From Lachnospiraceae bacterium UBA3316 (GTDB taxonomy: Bacteria > Bacillota > Clostridia > Lachnospirales > Lachnospiraceae), in NCBI GenBank assembly GCA_002361955.1, contig DESK01000020.1:1-51939 (forward strand): a stretch of 51,939 bases of DNA, written 5' to 3'. Positions 1 to 7,527 of the stretch are shown in pieces; the first letter of the stretch is position 1; every line of letters begins with the position of its first letter. Under the pieces are notes generated by a model. That model ran no database searches, had not been told where the DNA came from, and saw nothing but the letters and a program-made list of their open reading frames with translations. The translations under genes and the position numbers were made by a program.

Positions 1-1
1 A

Positions 2-298
2 GAACAGCCCTATAAAGGCGCACCTGAAGTCATGGGCGTATTTGCGACGCGATCTCCTGCGCGTCCGAACCCTATCGCATTAACGACATCCGAGATCATC
101 AACATTGATTTCACCAACGGCATGATTCGTGTTACATTCATTGACGCAAACGACAATACACCTGTACTTGACATCAAGCCCTACACGCCGAGTTTTGACA
201 GGGTAGAAACGCCCGGTGTTCCCGTATGGTGCAGCGAATGGCCGAAAAGTACAGAAGCGTCCGGCTGTTTCGATTGGGGACAGGTGCTCAACTTTTAA
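2..298 (+). CDS. TrmO/TsaA-like tRNA methyltransferase, 3' part
   Basis: This is the C-terminal part of an open frame that enters from the left edge, so the true start lies outside the window. The stretch GVFATRSPARPNPIALT (from about position 35) is the signature of the TrmO/TsaA (UPF0066) family. Members methylate N6-threonylcarbamoyladenosine at position 37 of some tRNAs, using S-adenosylmethionine. About 98 residues are visible and the frame ends normally with TAA after a Phe. Family assignment rests on the motif. The exact substrate is inferred, because some family members act on other targets. Confidence 0.75.
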   Translation, partial: EQPYKGAPEVMGVFATRSPARPNPIALTTSEIINIDFTNGMIRVTFIDANDNTPVLDIKPYTPSFDRVETPGVPVWCSEWPKSTEASGCFDWGQVLNF

Positions 299-541
299 GG
301 GGGGCGTGGTAAATACGGCAGCTAATCGAAATCAGATATAATGGGCCGGGTCTGTGTCTGTATGGGTGCAGGTCCGACCTATGCATGTGGTTTTGATAAT
401 TCCACACCCAAATTCAGATTATGGATAAATCGTAAATTTTTCAATTAGCAGCAGACAAATGTCAGGTGACGCGGTAGAATAATGGCAGGAAGTTATATCC
501 ATGATCTACATAGAAGCAGAGCTGACACGGCATCCAAGTAG
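299..541. other. Non-coding stretch beside the integrase relic
   Basis: No open frame with a ribosome site and no strong hairpin was found here. The stretch is more AT-rich than the genes that follow and may be decayed mobile-element DNA. A short in-frame reading from ATG 482 runs into TAG 539. Confidence 0.4.
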
Positions 542-766
542 GCGATTGAAACATTAGGAGAAAAAGACATCTACCATATCTTCACTCCTTTAGTACCGAA
601 TACCAGCACCTGTCTAATCTTGAAGAAGCCGAAAACTGATTCCAGCGTCCGCAAAATCTGGCTTCCAAAGACGGTTGCATACATCCTTCATGAATGGAAA
701 AAGTCTCAGGAAGAATTGAAAGGTTTTCTCGGCGACGAGTATCAGGATTTTGAATTATCGGTCTGA
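542..766 (+). pseudogene. Remnant of a tyrosine-type integrase
   Basis: The frame starting at 542 reads AIETLGEKDI, and later KKPKTDSSVRKIWLPKTVAY and LGDEYQDFELSV. This resembles the middle of phage or conjugative-element integrases (tyrosine recombinases). The frame is blocked upstream by TAG at 539-541 and ends at TGA 764-766. No catalytic Arg/His/Tyr region is present, so it is a fragment and not a working recombinase. No attachment sites were recognised nearby. It suggests a decayed or partly deleted mobile element. The family call is from memory of similar proteins. Confidence 0.6.
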
Positions 767-914
767 AATTTCAAATCAACTGAGCTACTGGGACTTATGC
801 AAAAAATATGAACTTGTATTCCTAATTTAGACTCGAACCATCTACCGCTAAGGAGGCTGCCGCAGCCGGAAGGAATATGGAAATAGAAAGCAAGAGAAAG
901 GAATGTGATGTGAG

Positions 915-1805
915 ATGGAATTATGTACGCTGTGTCCCAGAAATTGCAGGGCGGACAGGCACGCCGGGAAGGCCGGGGCGTGCGGCGTCAAAGGGGAAGG
1001 CATCCGTCTGGCCCGGGCGGCGCTGCATATGTGGGAAGAGCCCTGTATTTCCGGAGAGCGGGGCTCCGGGGCCGTGTTCTTTGCGGGATGTCCCCTGGGC
1101 TGCGTGTACTGCCAGAATTACGGGATTGCCCACGGGCAGACGGGGCGGGAAGTTTCCGTGGAGAGGCTGGCAGAGATCTTTCTTGAGCTTCAGGAACAGG
1201 GGGCGGAAAATATCAATCTGGTGACGCCTACCCACTACACACCGGAAATCCTCCGGGCCCTGGAGAGGGCAAAAGGGCAGGGACTTTCGCTGCCGGTGGT
1301 CTACAATTGCAGCGGGTATGAAAAAACCGAAACCCTGCGGCTTATGGAAGGGACGGCAGATATTTACCTGACGGATTTTAAATATATGGATGAGGAAGCG
1401 GCCCTGCGTTACTCGAAGGCGCCGGATTATCCCCGGGTGGCGAAGGCAGCTTTGGAGGAGATGGTGCGGCAGGCGGGAAGCCCGGCGTTTGATGGGAGAG
1501 GGATGATGCAGCGCGGAGTGATCGTCCGCCACCTGCTGCTTCCGGGACATGTGAAAAATGCCAAAGAGGTGGTGCGCTATGTGTATGAAACCTACGGCGA
1601 CCAGGTCTATCTGAGCCTGATGAACCAGTACACGCCCCTTCCCCAGGTGAAAAGATGGCCGGAGCTTGACCGGAAGGTGACAAAGAGAGAGTATGAACGG
1701 TTGATCCGCTACACTCTGGAGCTGGGGGTGGAAAAGGCGTTTATCCAGGAAGGGGAGACGGCGGCGGAGAGTTTTATTCCTGCCTTTGACGGGGAGGGCG
1801 TGTGA
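915..1805 (+). CDS. Radical SAM protein, PflA-like
   Basis: A 296-residue protein with the radical SAM signature CPLGCVYC: Cys59, Cys63 and Cys66 form the CX3CX2C cluster site. Extra cysteines near the N-terminus (Cys4, Cys7, Cys11, Cys23) resemble the leader of the COG1313 group of putative pyruvate-formate-lyase-activating enzymes. Such proteins bind a [4Fe-4S] cluster and split S-adenosylmethionine to generate a radical. No glycyl-radical enzyme gene is adjacent, so the target is unknown. The next gene starts 154 bases downstream behind its own promoter, so the two are probably separate units. The ribosome site is weak (AGGA about 13 bases before the ATG). Family call firm, role open. Confidence 0.85.
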   Translation: MELCTLCPRNCRADRHAGKAGACGVKGEGIRLARAALHMWEEPCISGERGSGAVFFAGCPLGCVYCQNYGIAHGQTGREVSVERLAEIFLELQEQGAENINLVTPTHYTPEILRALERAKGQGLSLPVVYNCSGYEKTETLRLMEGTADIYLTDFKYMDEEAALRYSKAPDYPRVAKAALEEMVRQAGSPAFDGRGMMQRGVIVRHLLLPGHVKNAKEVVRYVYETYGDQVYLSLMNQYTPLPQVKRWPELDRKVTKREYERLIRYTLELGVEKAFIQEGETAAESFIPAFDGEGV

Positions 1806-1880
1806 GCCGGCAGAGGCTGCTTTTTCGGCAAAATCCGTGGAAGAGGAGGATCCCGCCGGAGGGGTTGCCGGGAAAATTTC

Positions 1881-1926
1881 TATCCCCTTGAGGGGCTTGC
1901 GGGGGCCGCCAGGGCAATGGTATACT
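1881..1926 (+). promoter_or_regulatory. Promoter with CCCC-N4-GGGG operator, copy 1
   Basis: The order is TATCCCC-TTGA-GGGG (1881-1895), then -35 TTGCGG (1897-1902), an 18-base spacer, and -10 TATACT (1921-1926). The same arrangement recurs at 3665-3710 before the permease gene. The G/C palindrome resembles operators of the CsoR/RcnR metal-sensor family, but that link is inference. Confidence 0.7.
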
Positions 1927-1959
1927 GGCTCCAACACAGGCCAAGGAGGAATAAGACAT

Positions 1960-3576
1960 ATGAAAAGAAAGATTACGGCGATCATCTGCTGTGCCGTTCT
2001 GGCGGCAGGAATGCTGGCAGGATGCGGCAGGGGGGCGGACAAAACAGAAACGGGGCAGACAGGGGAAAGCGGGAAGAAGGGCCAGGTGGTCGTCACCATG
2101 CCTGTCACGTCGGAGCCGGAGGCAGGCTTTGACCCGGCCTATGGCTGGGGGGCTGGGGAGCATGTCCATGAGCCCCTGGTCCAGAGCACCCTCACGACCA
2201 CCACAAAGGATCTGAAGCTGGGGAAGGATCTGGCCACGGATTACAGCGTCAGTGAGGATGGCCTTACCTGGACGGTGAGCATCCGCGATGATGTGAAGTT
2301 TACCGACGGGGAGCCCCTTACGGCAGAGGATGTGGCGTTTACGTATAATAATTGCAGAGAAAAGAGCACGGTCAATGATTTCACTATGCTGAAGGAGGCT
2401 GTGGCCACAGACGGTACGACGGTGGAGTTTCATATGAACCGTCCGTTTTCGATCTGGCCCTACACCATGGCAGTGGTGGGCATTGTGCCGGAACACGCTT
2501 ACGATGAAAGCTACGGGCAGAATCCCATCGGTTCCGGGCGCTATATCATGAAGCAGTGGGATAAAGGGCAGCAGGTGATTTTTGAGGCCAATCCCGATTA
2601 TTACGGGGAAGCGCCGAAGATTCAGAAGGTTACCGTGCTGTTTATGGAGGAGGACGCGGCCCTGGCAGCGGCTATGGCGGGACAGGTGGACGTGGCCCAT
2701 ACGGCAGCCTCCTACAGCAGCCAGGAGATTGACGGCTATGGCCTGCTGGCAGTGCAGACGGTGGATAACCGCGGGTTTAACCTGCCCTGCAGCGAGCCCC
2801 AGGAGAAGGACGGCGTCACCTACGGAAACGCGTTTACGTCGGATATCAATGTGCGCAGGGCCATCAACATCGGCATCGACCGCCAGGAGATGATTGAAAA
2901 TGTGCTGGCCGGTTACGGTACGGCAGCCTACAGCGTATGCGATAAGATGCCCTGGTATAATGAAGAATGTGAAGTAGCCTTCGACAGAGAAGGGGCAAAA
3001 AAGCTTTTGGATGACGCTGGATGGACAGTGGGAAGCGACGGGATTCGCGAAAAGAACGGCGTAAAGGCTGCTTTTACCCTGATGTTCAGCAGCGGCGATT
3101 CCGTGCGCCAGGCCCTGGCGGAGGATACGGCCAATCAGCTGAAGGAGCTGGGCATCCAGGTGACGACGGAGGGCGTGGGCTGGGATACCGCTTACGAGAG
3201 AGCCCAGTCGGAGCCGCTGGTGTGGGGCTGGGGAGCCCACACGCCTATGGAGCTGTACAATATTTACCATACGCTGGAAGGCACGGGAATCGGACAGGCA
3301 GAATACTCCCCGTATGCCAATGAGACGGTGGACAGCTATATGGATCAGGCCCTGGAGGCAGGTACGGCGGAGGAATCCTATGAGCTGTGGCAGAAGGCCC
3401 AGTGGGACGGAAGCACCGGTATTACCCAGGAGGGAGATATCCCCTGGATCTGGCTGTGCAACATTGACCATCTCTATTTTGTGCGGGACGGCCTGAAGGT
3501 GGCAGACCAGAAGATACATCCCCACGGCCATGGCTGGTCGATCATCAACAATGTGGATCAGTGGGCCTGGGAGTGA
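1960..3576 (+). CDS. ABC importer substrate-binding lipoprotein (family 5)
   Basis: A 538-residue secreted lipoprotein. The signal sequence ends in the lipobox LAGC with Cys22 as the likely lipidated residue. The body follows the family 5 solute-binding fold used for nickel, peptides and opines (for example DGLTWTVSIRDDVKFTDGEP near residues 105-125). ATG 1960 is chosen because AGGAGG lies eight bases upstream and the signal peptide starts there; the frame itself stays open further upstream. A strong terminator and a second promoter separate it from the permease genes, which suggests extra expression of the binding protein. Two permeases and two ATPases follow in the same direction. The ligand cannot be read from the sequence. 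Nickel or another metal complex is a guess based on the operator; a peptide is the alternative. Confidence 0.85.
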   Translation: MKRKITAIICCAVLAAGMLAGCGRGADKTETGQTGESGKKGQVVVTMPVTSEPEAGFDPAYGWGAGEHVHEPLVQSTLTTTTKDLKLGKDLATDYSVSEDGLTWTVSIRDDVKFTDGEPLTAEDVAFTYNNCREKSTVNDFTMLKEAVATDGTTVEFHMNRPFSIWPYTMAVVGIVPEHAYDESYGQNPIGSGRYIMKQWDKGQQVIFEANPDYYGEAPKIQKVTVLFMEEDAALAAAMAGQVDVAHTAASYSSQEIDGYGLLAVQTVDNRGFNLPCSEPQEKDGVTYGNAFTSDINVRRAINIGIDRQEMIENVLAGYGTAAYSVCDKMPWYNEECEVAFDREGAKKLLDDAGWTVGSDGIREKNGVKAAFTLMFSSGDSVRQALAEDTANQLKELGIQVTTEGVGWDTAYERAQSEPLVWGWGAHTPMELYNIYHTLEGTGIGQAEYSPYANETVDSYMDQALEAGTAEESYELWQKAQWDGSTGITQEGDIPWIWLCNIDHLYFVRDGLKVADQKIHPHGHGWSIINNVDQWAWE

Positions 3577-3599
3577 TAACCAGAAAAGAAATCTTACAC

Positions 3600-3643
3600 A
3601 GGAGCAGTCTGCGTCATATCTGGCGCAGCGGCTCCTGTTTTTA
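3600..3643 (+). terminator. Terminator after the binding-protein gene
   Basis: The stem pairs AGGAGC with GCTCCT, with an inner pairing of CTGCG with CGCAG, and is followed by GTTTTTA. It would end or attenuate the transcript before the second promoter. Confidence 0.8.
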
Positions 3644-3664
3644 TGGGGAAAATAATGCGAAGTA

Positions 3665-3710
3665 TATCCCCATGCGGGGCTTGCGGCGGGGAGAGGGCGG
3701 ATGGTATACT
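3665..3710 (+). promoter_or_regulatory. Promoter with CCCC-N4-GGGG operator, copy 2
   Basis: TATCCCC-ATGC-GGGG (3665-3679), -35 TTGCGG (3681-3686), an 18-base spacer and -10 TATACT (3705-3710). The layout is identical to the copy at 1881-1926, including GGGGCTTGCGG and ATGGTATACT. It implies joint control of the binding protein and the permease-ATPase genes. Confidence 0.7.
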
Positions 3711-3742
3711 ATTTGCTATGATGAAACTTTTGGGAGGAAGAG

Positions 3743-4738
3743 ATGGACGGAAGATGGATGATATGCTTACTTAAGAATCTGCTGAGGGTGTTTCTGCTGC
3801 TAACGGCAGTCAGTATCGTAACCTTTTGGCTGATGAAATCCTCTCCGGTGGATCCGCTCCAGGCAAATGTAGGGCAGGCGGCTCTGGGGAGCATGAGCCG
3901 GGAGCAGGTGGCCAAGCTTGAGGAATACTGGGGGGTTCATACGCCTCCGGTGGAACAATACCTGTCCTGGGCTAAGGACTTTGTGCGGGGGGATATGGGC
4001 ATTTCCCTGCTGTACCGGCAGCCGGTAACCCGGGTGATCGGGGCCAAGCTGGCAAATTCACTGTTTTTGATGATATTTGCCTGGGTGATCTCAGGAATCT
4101 TAGGCTTCGCCTTGGGCGCAGCGGCGGGCATGAACCAGGGGAAACCGGTGGACAAGCTGGTAAAGGGGTACTGCCTTCTGGTCTCCAGCACACCGGCCTT
4201 CTGGCTGGCGCTGCTGCTTTTGATGGTGTTTGGCGTATGGCTGAAGTGGTTTCCCATCGGCCTCAGCGTTCCCATCGGCATGGAGGCGGAGGGGGTGACT
4301 CTGGCGGACAGGCTGTATCATGCGGTGCTTCCGGCGTTAACCTTGAGTATCACCGGCGTATCCAACATTGCCCTTCATACCAGAGAGAAGATGATCGATA
4401 TCTGCGGCAGCGACTATATGCTCTTTGCGCGGATGCGCGGGGAGCGGGGATGGAGGCTGTTTAAGCATTATGGGTTCCGGAATGTTCTGCTTCCGGCGAT
4501 TACCCTGCATTTCGCATCCATCAGCGAGATTTTCGGAGGTTCCGTGCTGGTGGAACAGGTCTTTTCCTATCCGGGGCTGGGACAGGCTGCGGTAGCGGCA
4601 GGCCTGGGGAGCGATCTGCCCCTGTTGATGGCCATCACCATTGTCAGCGCCCTGTTTGTATTCGGGGGAAATATGGTGGCAAATATCCTGTACGGCGTGG
4701 TAGACCCCAGGATCCGGAGAGGGGGCGCGGCAAAATGA
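3743..4738 (+). CDS. ABC importer permease, NikB/DppB type
   Basis: A 331-residue inner-membrane permease of the peptide/nickel importer family. An N-terminal membrane segment (about residues 10-30) is followed by an extracytoplasmic loop and about five further hydrophobic segments. The cytoplasmic EAA-like loop that contacts the ATPase lies near residues 215-255 (ARMRGERGWRLFKHYGFRN). The start has a good ribosome site (GGGAGGAAGAG). The stop overlaps the next start by four bases (ATGA), a sign of coupled translation with its partner permease. Confidence 0.88.
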   Translation: MDGRWMICLLKNLLRVFLLLTAVSIVTFWLMKSSPVDPLQANVGQAALGSMSREQVAKLEEYWGVHTPPVEQYLSWAKDFVRGDMGISLLYRQPVTRVIGAKLANSLFLMIFAWVISGILGFALGAAAGMNQGKPVDKLVKGYCLLVSSTPAFWLALLLLMVFGVWLKWFPIGLSVPIGMEAEGVTLADRLYHAVLPALTLSITGVSNIALHTREKMIDICGSDYMLFARMRGERGWRLFKHYGFRNVLLPAITLHFASISEIFGGSVLVEQVFSYPGLGQAAVAAGLGSDLPLLMAITIVSALFVFGGNMVANILYGVVDPRIRRGGAAK

Positions 4739-5559
4739 AGCGTTTGAACAGAAGACAGAGAGTGCTGCTGGGCCTGGGAGTTTCTGTAGTGTTTTTGATC
4801 TTGATCTGCGTCGCGGGCATCCTGTCAGGGGAGGCGGCCAGGGTCACAGACTTTTCGAGAAAAAATCTGGCGCCCTGCGGAAAATATATTTTTGGAACAG
4901 ACTGGCTGGGGCGTGATATGCTGGCGAGAACCCTGAAGGGTCTTTCCCTAAGCATTCTGATCGGTATCCTGGCGGCGGCAGTCAGCGCGGTGATCGCCCT
5001 GGTGCTGGGCGTGGCCTCGGCAGTCATGGGAAAATGGGTAGACGAAGCGATCACTTTTGTGATCGACCTGATCATGGGCATTCCCCATATTTTGCTGCTG
5101 ATCCTGATCTCGGTGGCTTTGGGGAAGGGACTGAAGGGTGTTATTGTGGGGGTGGCGCTGTCCCACTGGCCTTCGCTGGCAAGGCTGATCCGGGCGGAGG
5201 TTATGCAGCTGAAGGAGAGCCCCTATATACAGATTGCAGAAAAGCTTGGGAAGAGCCGGTGGTATATTGCGAGAAAGCATATGCTTCCCCATCTGCTGCC
5301 CCAGTTTTTGGTTGGCCTGGTGCTTCTTTTTCCCCATGCCATCCTTCATGAATCCAGTATCACCTTCCTGGGGTTCGGTCTCTCCACAGAGCAGCCGGCC
5401 ATCGGCATCGTGCTCTCGGAAGCAATGAAGTATCTGATCACAGGAAAATGGTGGCTGGCGCTTTTTCCGGGGATTCTTCTGGTGGTGATCGTGGTCCTGT
5501 TTTATGTGGCAGGAGAGAGCCTGCGGAAGCTGCTGGATCCCGGGAGTGTACATGAGTAA
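4735..5559 (+). CDS. ABC importer permease, NikC/DppC type
   Basis: A 274-residue permease, partner of the preceding one. It has an N-terminal membrane segment, then the typical DppC motif FGTDWLGRDMLART near residues 52-65. Further membrane segments and an EAA-type loop follow (QIAEKLGKSRWYIARKHMLP, about residues 165-184). The gene overlaps both neighbours and belongs to the same transcript. Together the two permeases form the membrane channel for the substrate delivered by the lipoprotein at 1960. Confidence 0.88.
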   Translation: MKRLNRRQRVLLGLGVSVVFLILICVAGILSGEAARVTDFSRKNLAPCGKYIFGTDWLGRDMLARTLKGLSLSILIGILAAAVSAVIALVLGVASAVMGKWVDEAITFVIDLIMGIPHILLLILISVALGKGLKGVIVGVALSHWPSLARLIRAEVMQLKESPYIQIAEKLGKSRWYIARKHMLPHLLPQFLVGLVLLFPHAILHESSITFLGFGLSTEQPAIGIVLSEAMKYLITGKWWLALFPGILLVVIVVLFYVAGESLRKLLDPGSVHE

Positions 5560-6535
5560 AGACGGAGTGAGGAAAGCTATGGAGCAGGAGAAAAAGACAC
5601 CCATATTAAAAATAGAAGATTTGAAGATCTCCTTTACCCAGTATGACAGAGGCATGCACCAGACAGAGCTGCCGGTGATCCGCAGCCTGGACGTGGAGGT
5701 CTGCGCAGGCGAGATGGTGGCGGTGGTGGGCTCCAGCGGCTCCGGGAAAAGCCTGCTGGCCCACGGCGTCATGGGGGTACTGCCCTACAATGCCTCTATG
5801 GAGGGAAGGATTACTTACCGGGGGGAAGCTCTGACGGAGGAACGGCTGCGGAAGCTGCGGGGACGGGAGATCGTGCTGGTGCCCCAGAGCATTGCCTACT
5901 TAAATCCTCTGATGAAGATCGGATCCCAGATTTGCAAGGGGAAGAAGGACGAGGCGAAAAAGAGAAAGCTCCGGGATATTTTTACACGCTATCATCTGAA
6001 GCCTGAGGTGGAGGAGCTGTATCCCTTTGAGCTGTCAGGAGGCATGAACAGGAGGATTTTGATCTCCACCGCTTTGATTGAGGAGCCCCTTCTTGTGATT
6101 GCGGATGAGCCGACCCCGGGGCTTGACCTGCGGATGGCCAAGCGCGCCATGGAGCATTTTCGGGAGCTGGCGGATCTGGGAGCCGCTGTGCTTGTGATTA
6201 CCCATGATCTGGAGCTGGCCCTGGAGACTGCGGACCGGGTGGCCGTGTTCTATGCAGGCACGACCGTGGAGGAGGCAAGGGTTTCGGACTTTGCCTCAGA
6301 GGAAACCCTGCGCCATCCCTACACAAAGGCTCTCTGGAGGGCTATGCCCAAGAATGGGTTTCAGTTTATCCGAGGAAGCCAGCCTTATGTGAAGGATCTG
6401 CCGGAGGGATGCCCCTTCGCGCCCCGCTGTGACAGGTGCACGGAAAAATGCCGGGAAGGGAAGATACCCTTCCGGGAGGTGAGGGGCGGACGTGTCCGCT
6501 GCCTGGATGCAGAGGAAAGACAGGGGGAAGCGTAG
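5552..6535 (+). CDS. ABC importer ATPase, DppD/NikD type
   Basis: A 327-residue ATPase. The Walker A motif GSSGSGKS lies near residue 60, the signature LSGGMNRR near 160 and Walker B LLVIADEP near 180. The C-terminus has the cysteine-containing tail CPFAPRCDRCTEKC common in oligopeptide and nickel importer ATPases. ATG 5552 has GGGAG five bases upstream and overlaps the previous gene. ATG 5579, with GTGAGG upstream, would remove nine residues and is also possible. It powers import together with the next gene. Confidence 0.88.
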   Translation: MSKDGVRKAMEQEKKTPILKIEDLKISFTQYDRGMHQTELPVIRSLDVEVCAGEMVAVVGSSGSGKSLLAHGVMGVLPYNASMEGRITYRGEALTEERLRKLRGREIVLVPQSIAYLNPLMKIGSQICKGKKDEAKKRKLRDIFTRYHLKPEVEELYPFELSGGMNRRILISTALIEEPLLVIADEPTPGLDLRMAKRAMEHFRELADLGAAVLVITHDLELALETADRVAVFYAGTTVEEARVSDFASEETLRHPYTKALWRAMPKNGFQFIRGSQPYVKDLPEGCPFAPRCDRCTEKCREGKIPFREVRGGRVRCLDAEERQGEA

Positions 6536-6540
6536 AGAAC

Positions 6541-7149
6541 ATGAAGCTGGAAATTAATAAGGTATCCTATCAATATGTAAAAAATGGAGAGCAGATTTTG
6601 CAGGATTTCAGCCTGACAGTGGAAAGCCATGAGAGGGTGGGCCTGATCGCCCCCAGCGGCTACGGGAAGACCACCCTGTGCAAGCTGCTGTCCGGCTATC
6701 TGAAGCCGGACCGGGGGGAGATCCTGTTAGACGGAAAGCCCCTGGATTCCTATAAGGGATATTGTCCGGTGCAGATGATCTGGCAGCAGCCGGAGTTTGC
6801 TGTGAATCCCAGGCTGCCCATGAGGGAGGTACTCCTGGAGGGCGACCATGTGGAGGAGCGTGTGATCCGGGAGCTGGGTATCGAGGAGGATTGGCTGACA
6901 CGCTTCCCGGCGGAGCTGTCCGGCGGGGAACTGCAGAGATTTTGCATAGCCAGGGCCCTGGGCAGGGGAACGAGATTCCTTTTGGCGGATGAGATCAGTA
7001 CAATGCTGGACCTCATCACCCAGAGCCAGATCTGGAGTTTCCTTGTGAGAGAAGTGAAGAACAGAAACATCGGCCTCCTGGCAGTCAGCCACAATCAGCC
7101 CCTTCTGGACCAGGTCTGCACCAGGCAGGTGCAGCTTAAGAAAAACTGA
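6541..7149 (+). CDS. ABC importer ATPase, NikE/DppF type
   Basis: A 202-residue ATPase with Walker A APSGYGKT near residues 38-45, signature LSGGELQR and Walker B FLLADE. It is shorter than typical DppF proteins because it ends soon after the H-loop (AVSHNQP) and lacks the C-terminal extension, as NikE-like proteins often do. The frame stays open upstream, but ATG 6541 gives the usual N-terminus five bases after the previous stop. The ribosome site is weak. Last gene of the importer unit; a terminator follows. Confidence 0.85.
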   Translation: MKLEINKVSYQYVKNGEQILQDFSLTVESHERVGLIAPSGYGKTTLCKLLSGYLKPDRGEILLDGKPLDSYKGYCPVQMIWQQPEFAVNPRLPMREVLLEGDHVEERVIRELGIEEDWLTRFPAELSGGELQRFCIARALGRGTRFLLADEISTMLDLITQSQIWSFLVREVKNRNIGLLAVSHNQPLLDQVCTRQVQLKKN

Positions 7150-7170
7150 ATATAGATGCATATAGGCGAA

Positions 7171-7203
7171 GGTTCTCTGCTGCGAAAGCGGAGAGCCTTT
7201 TTA
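7171..7203 (+). terminator. Terminator of the importer operon
   Basis: The stem pairs GGTTCTC with GAGAGCC around a short loop and is followed by TTTTTA. Confidence 0.8.
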
Positions 7204-7205
7204 GA

Positions 7206-7368
7206 ATGAAAGCCCCGGACGGCAGCCGTGGACCGGAGCGTGTTTACACGCAAAGGTTCATGGATATCGGACGGGCAAGCCGGTATGAGCAAGCAGCGCG
7301 AAAGCGCGGATTGTGAATACCGGCGTCAGATGCGGGAGTGCCCCAGGCACGGAGCATCTGGCTTTCAT
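7206..7368. repeat. Multi-hairpin element bounded by 9-bp inverted repeats
   Basis: ATGAAAGCC (7206-7214) pairs with GGCTTTCAT (7360-7368). Inside are four hairpins: GCGTGT/ACACGC at 7238-7251, GCCGGTAT/ATACCGGC at 7279-7324 enclosing GCGC-GAAA-GCGC, CAGATGC/GCATCTG at 7327-7360, and GTGCC/GGCAC within the last. A 14-base direct repeat (AAAGCCCCGGACGG) occurs at 7209-7222 and again at 7375-7388. It may be a mobile palindromic element or a structured RNA. No protein was found in it. Confidence 0.6.
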
Positions 7369-7399
7369 AAATAAAAAGCCCCGGACGGGCAGTCATACT

Positions 7400-7439
7400 C
7401 AGTCAAAAACAATCAAAATTGTGCAAAACAGCCAAAGGC
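7400..7439. promoter_or_regulatory. Phased repeats upstream of fruK (reverse orientation)
   Basis: Ten-base units CAGTCAAAAA, CAATCAAAAT, TGTGCAAAAC and AGCCAAAGGC follow one another. Their core is the reverse complement of the TTTGAYTGA units at 7463-7492. They are likely binding sites for the DeoR-type regulator encoded at 10579. The regulator assignment is inference. Confidence 0.55.
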
Positions 7440-7462
7440 GGTCGGGGGAATTTGTGAAATAG

Positions 7463-7496
7463 TTTGATTGACTTTGACTGAATTTGATTATATAAT
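7463..7496 (+). promoter_or_regulatory. fruK promoter with three 10-bp direct repeats
   Basis: A near-consensus promoter: -35 TTGACT (7468-7473), a 17-base spacer and -10 TATAAT (7491-7496). TTTGATTGAC, TTTGACTGAA and TTTGATTATA run in tandem from 7463 with one helical turn per unit and cover the -35 and spacer. A protein bound here would block RNA polymerase. Confidence 0.7.
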
Positions 7497-7527
7497 ACAC
7501 TCAGAAAAGAAAACAGGAGGCAAAAAG

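Noticed and set aside
921..2108. Minus-strand open frame of 395 codons opposite the radical SAM gene
   Set aside because: Composition is low in meaning, with no motifs; it is the mirror of a strongly supported gene.
1774..3531. Long minus-strand open frame (585 codons) across the binding-protein gene
   Set aside because: It is antisense to a clear lipoprotein gene, has no ribosome site and no recognisable domain. High-GC codon bias produces such shadows.
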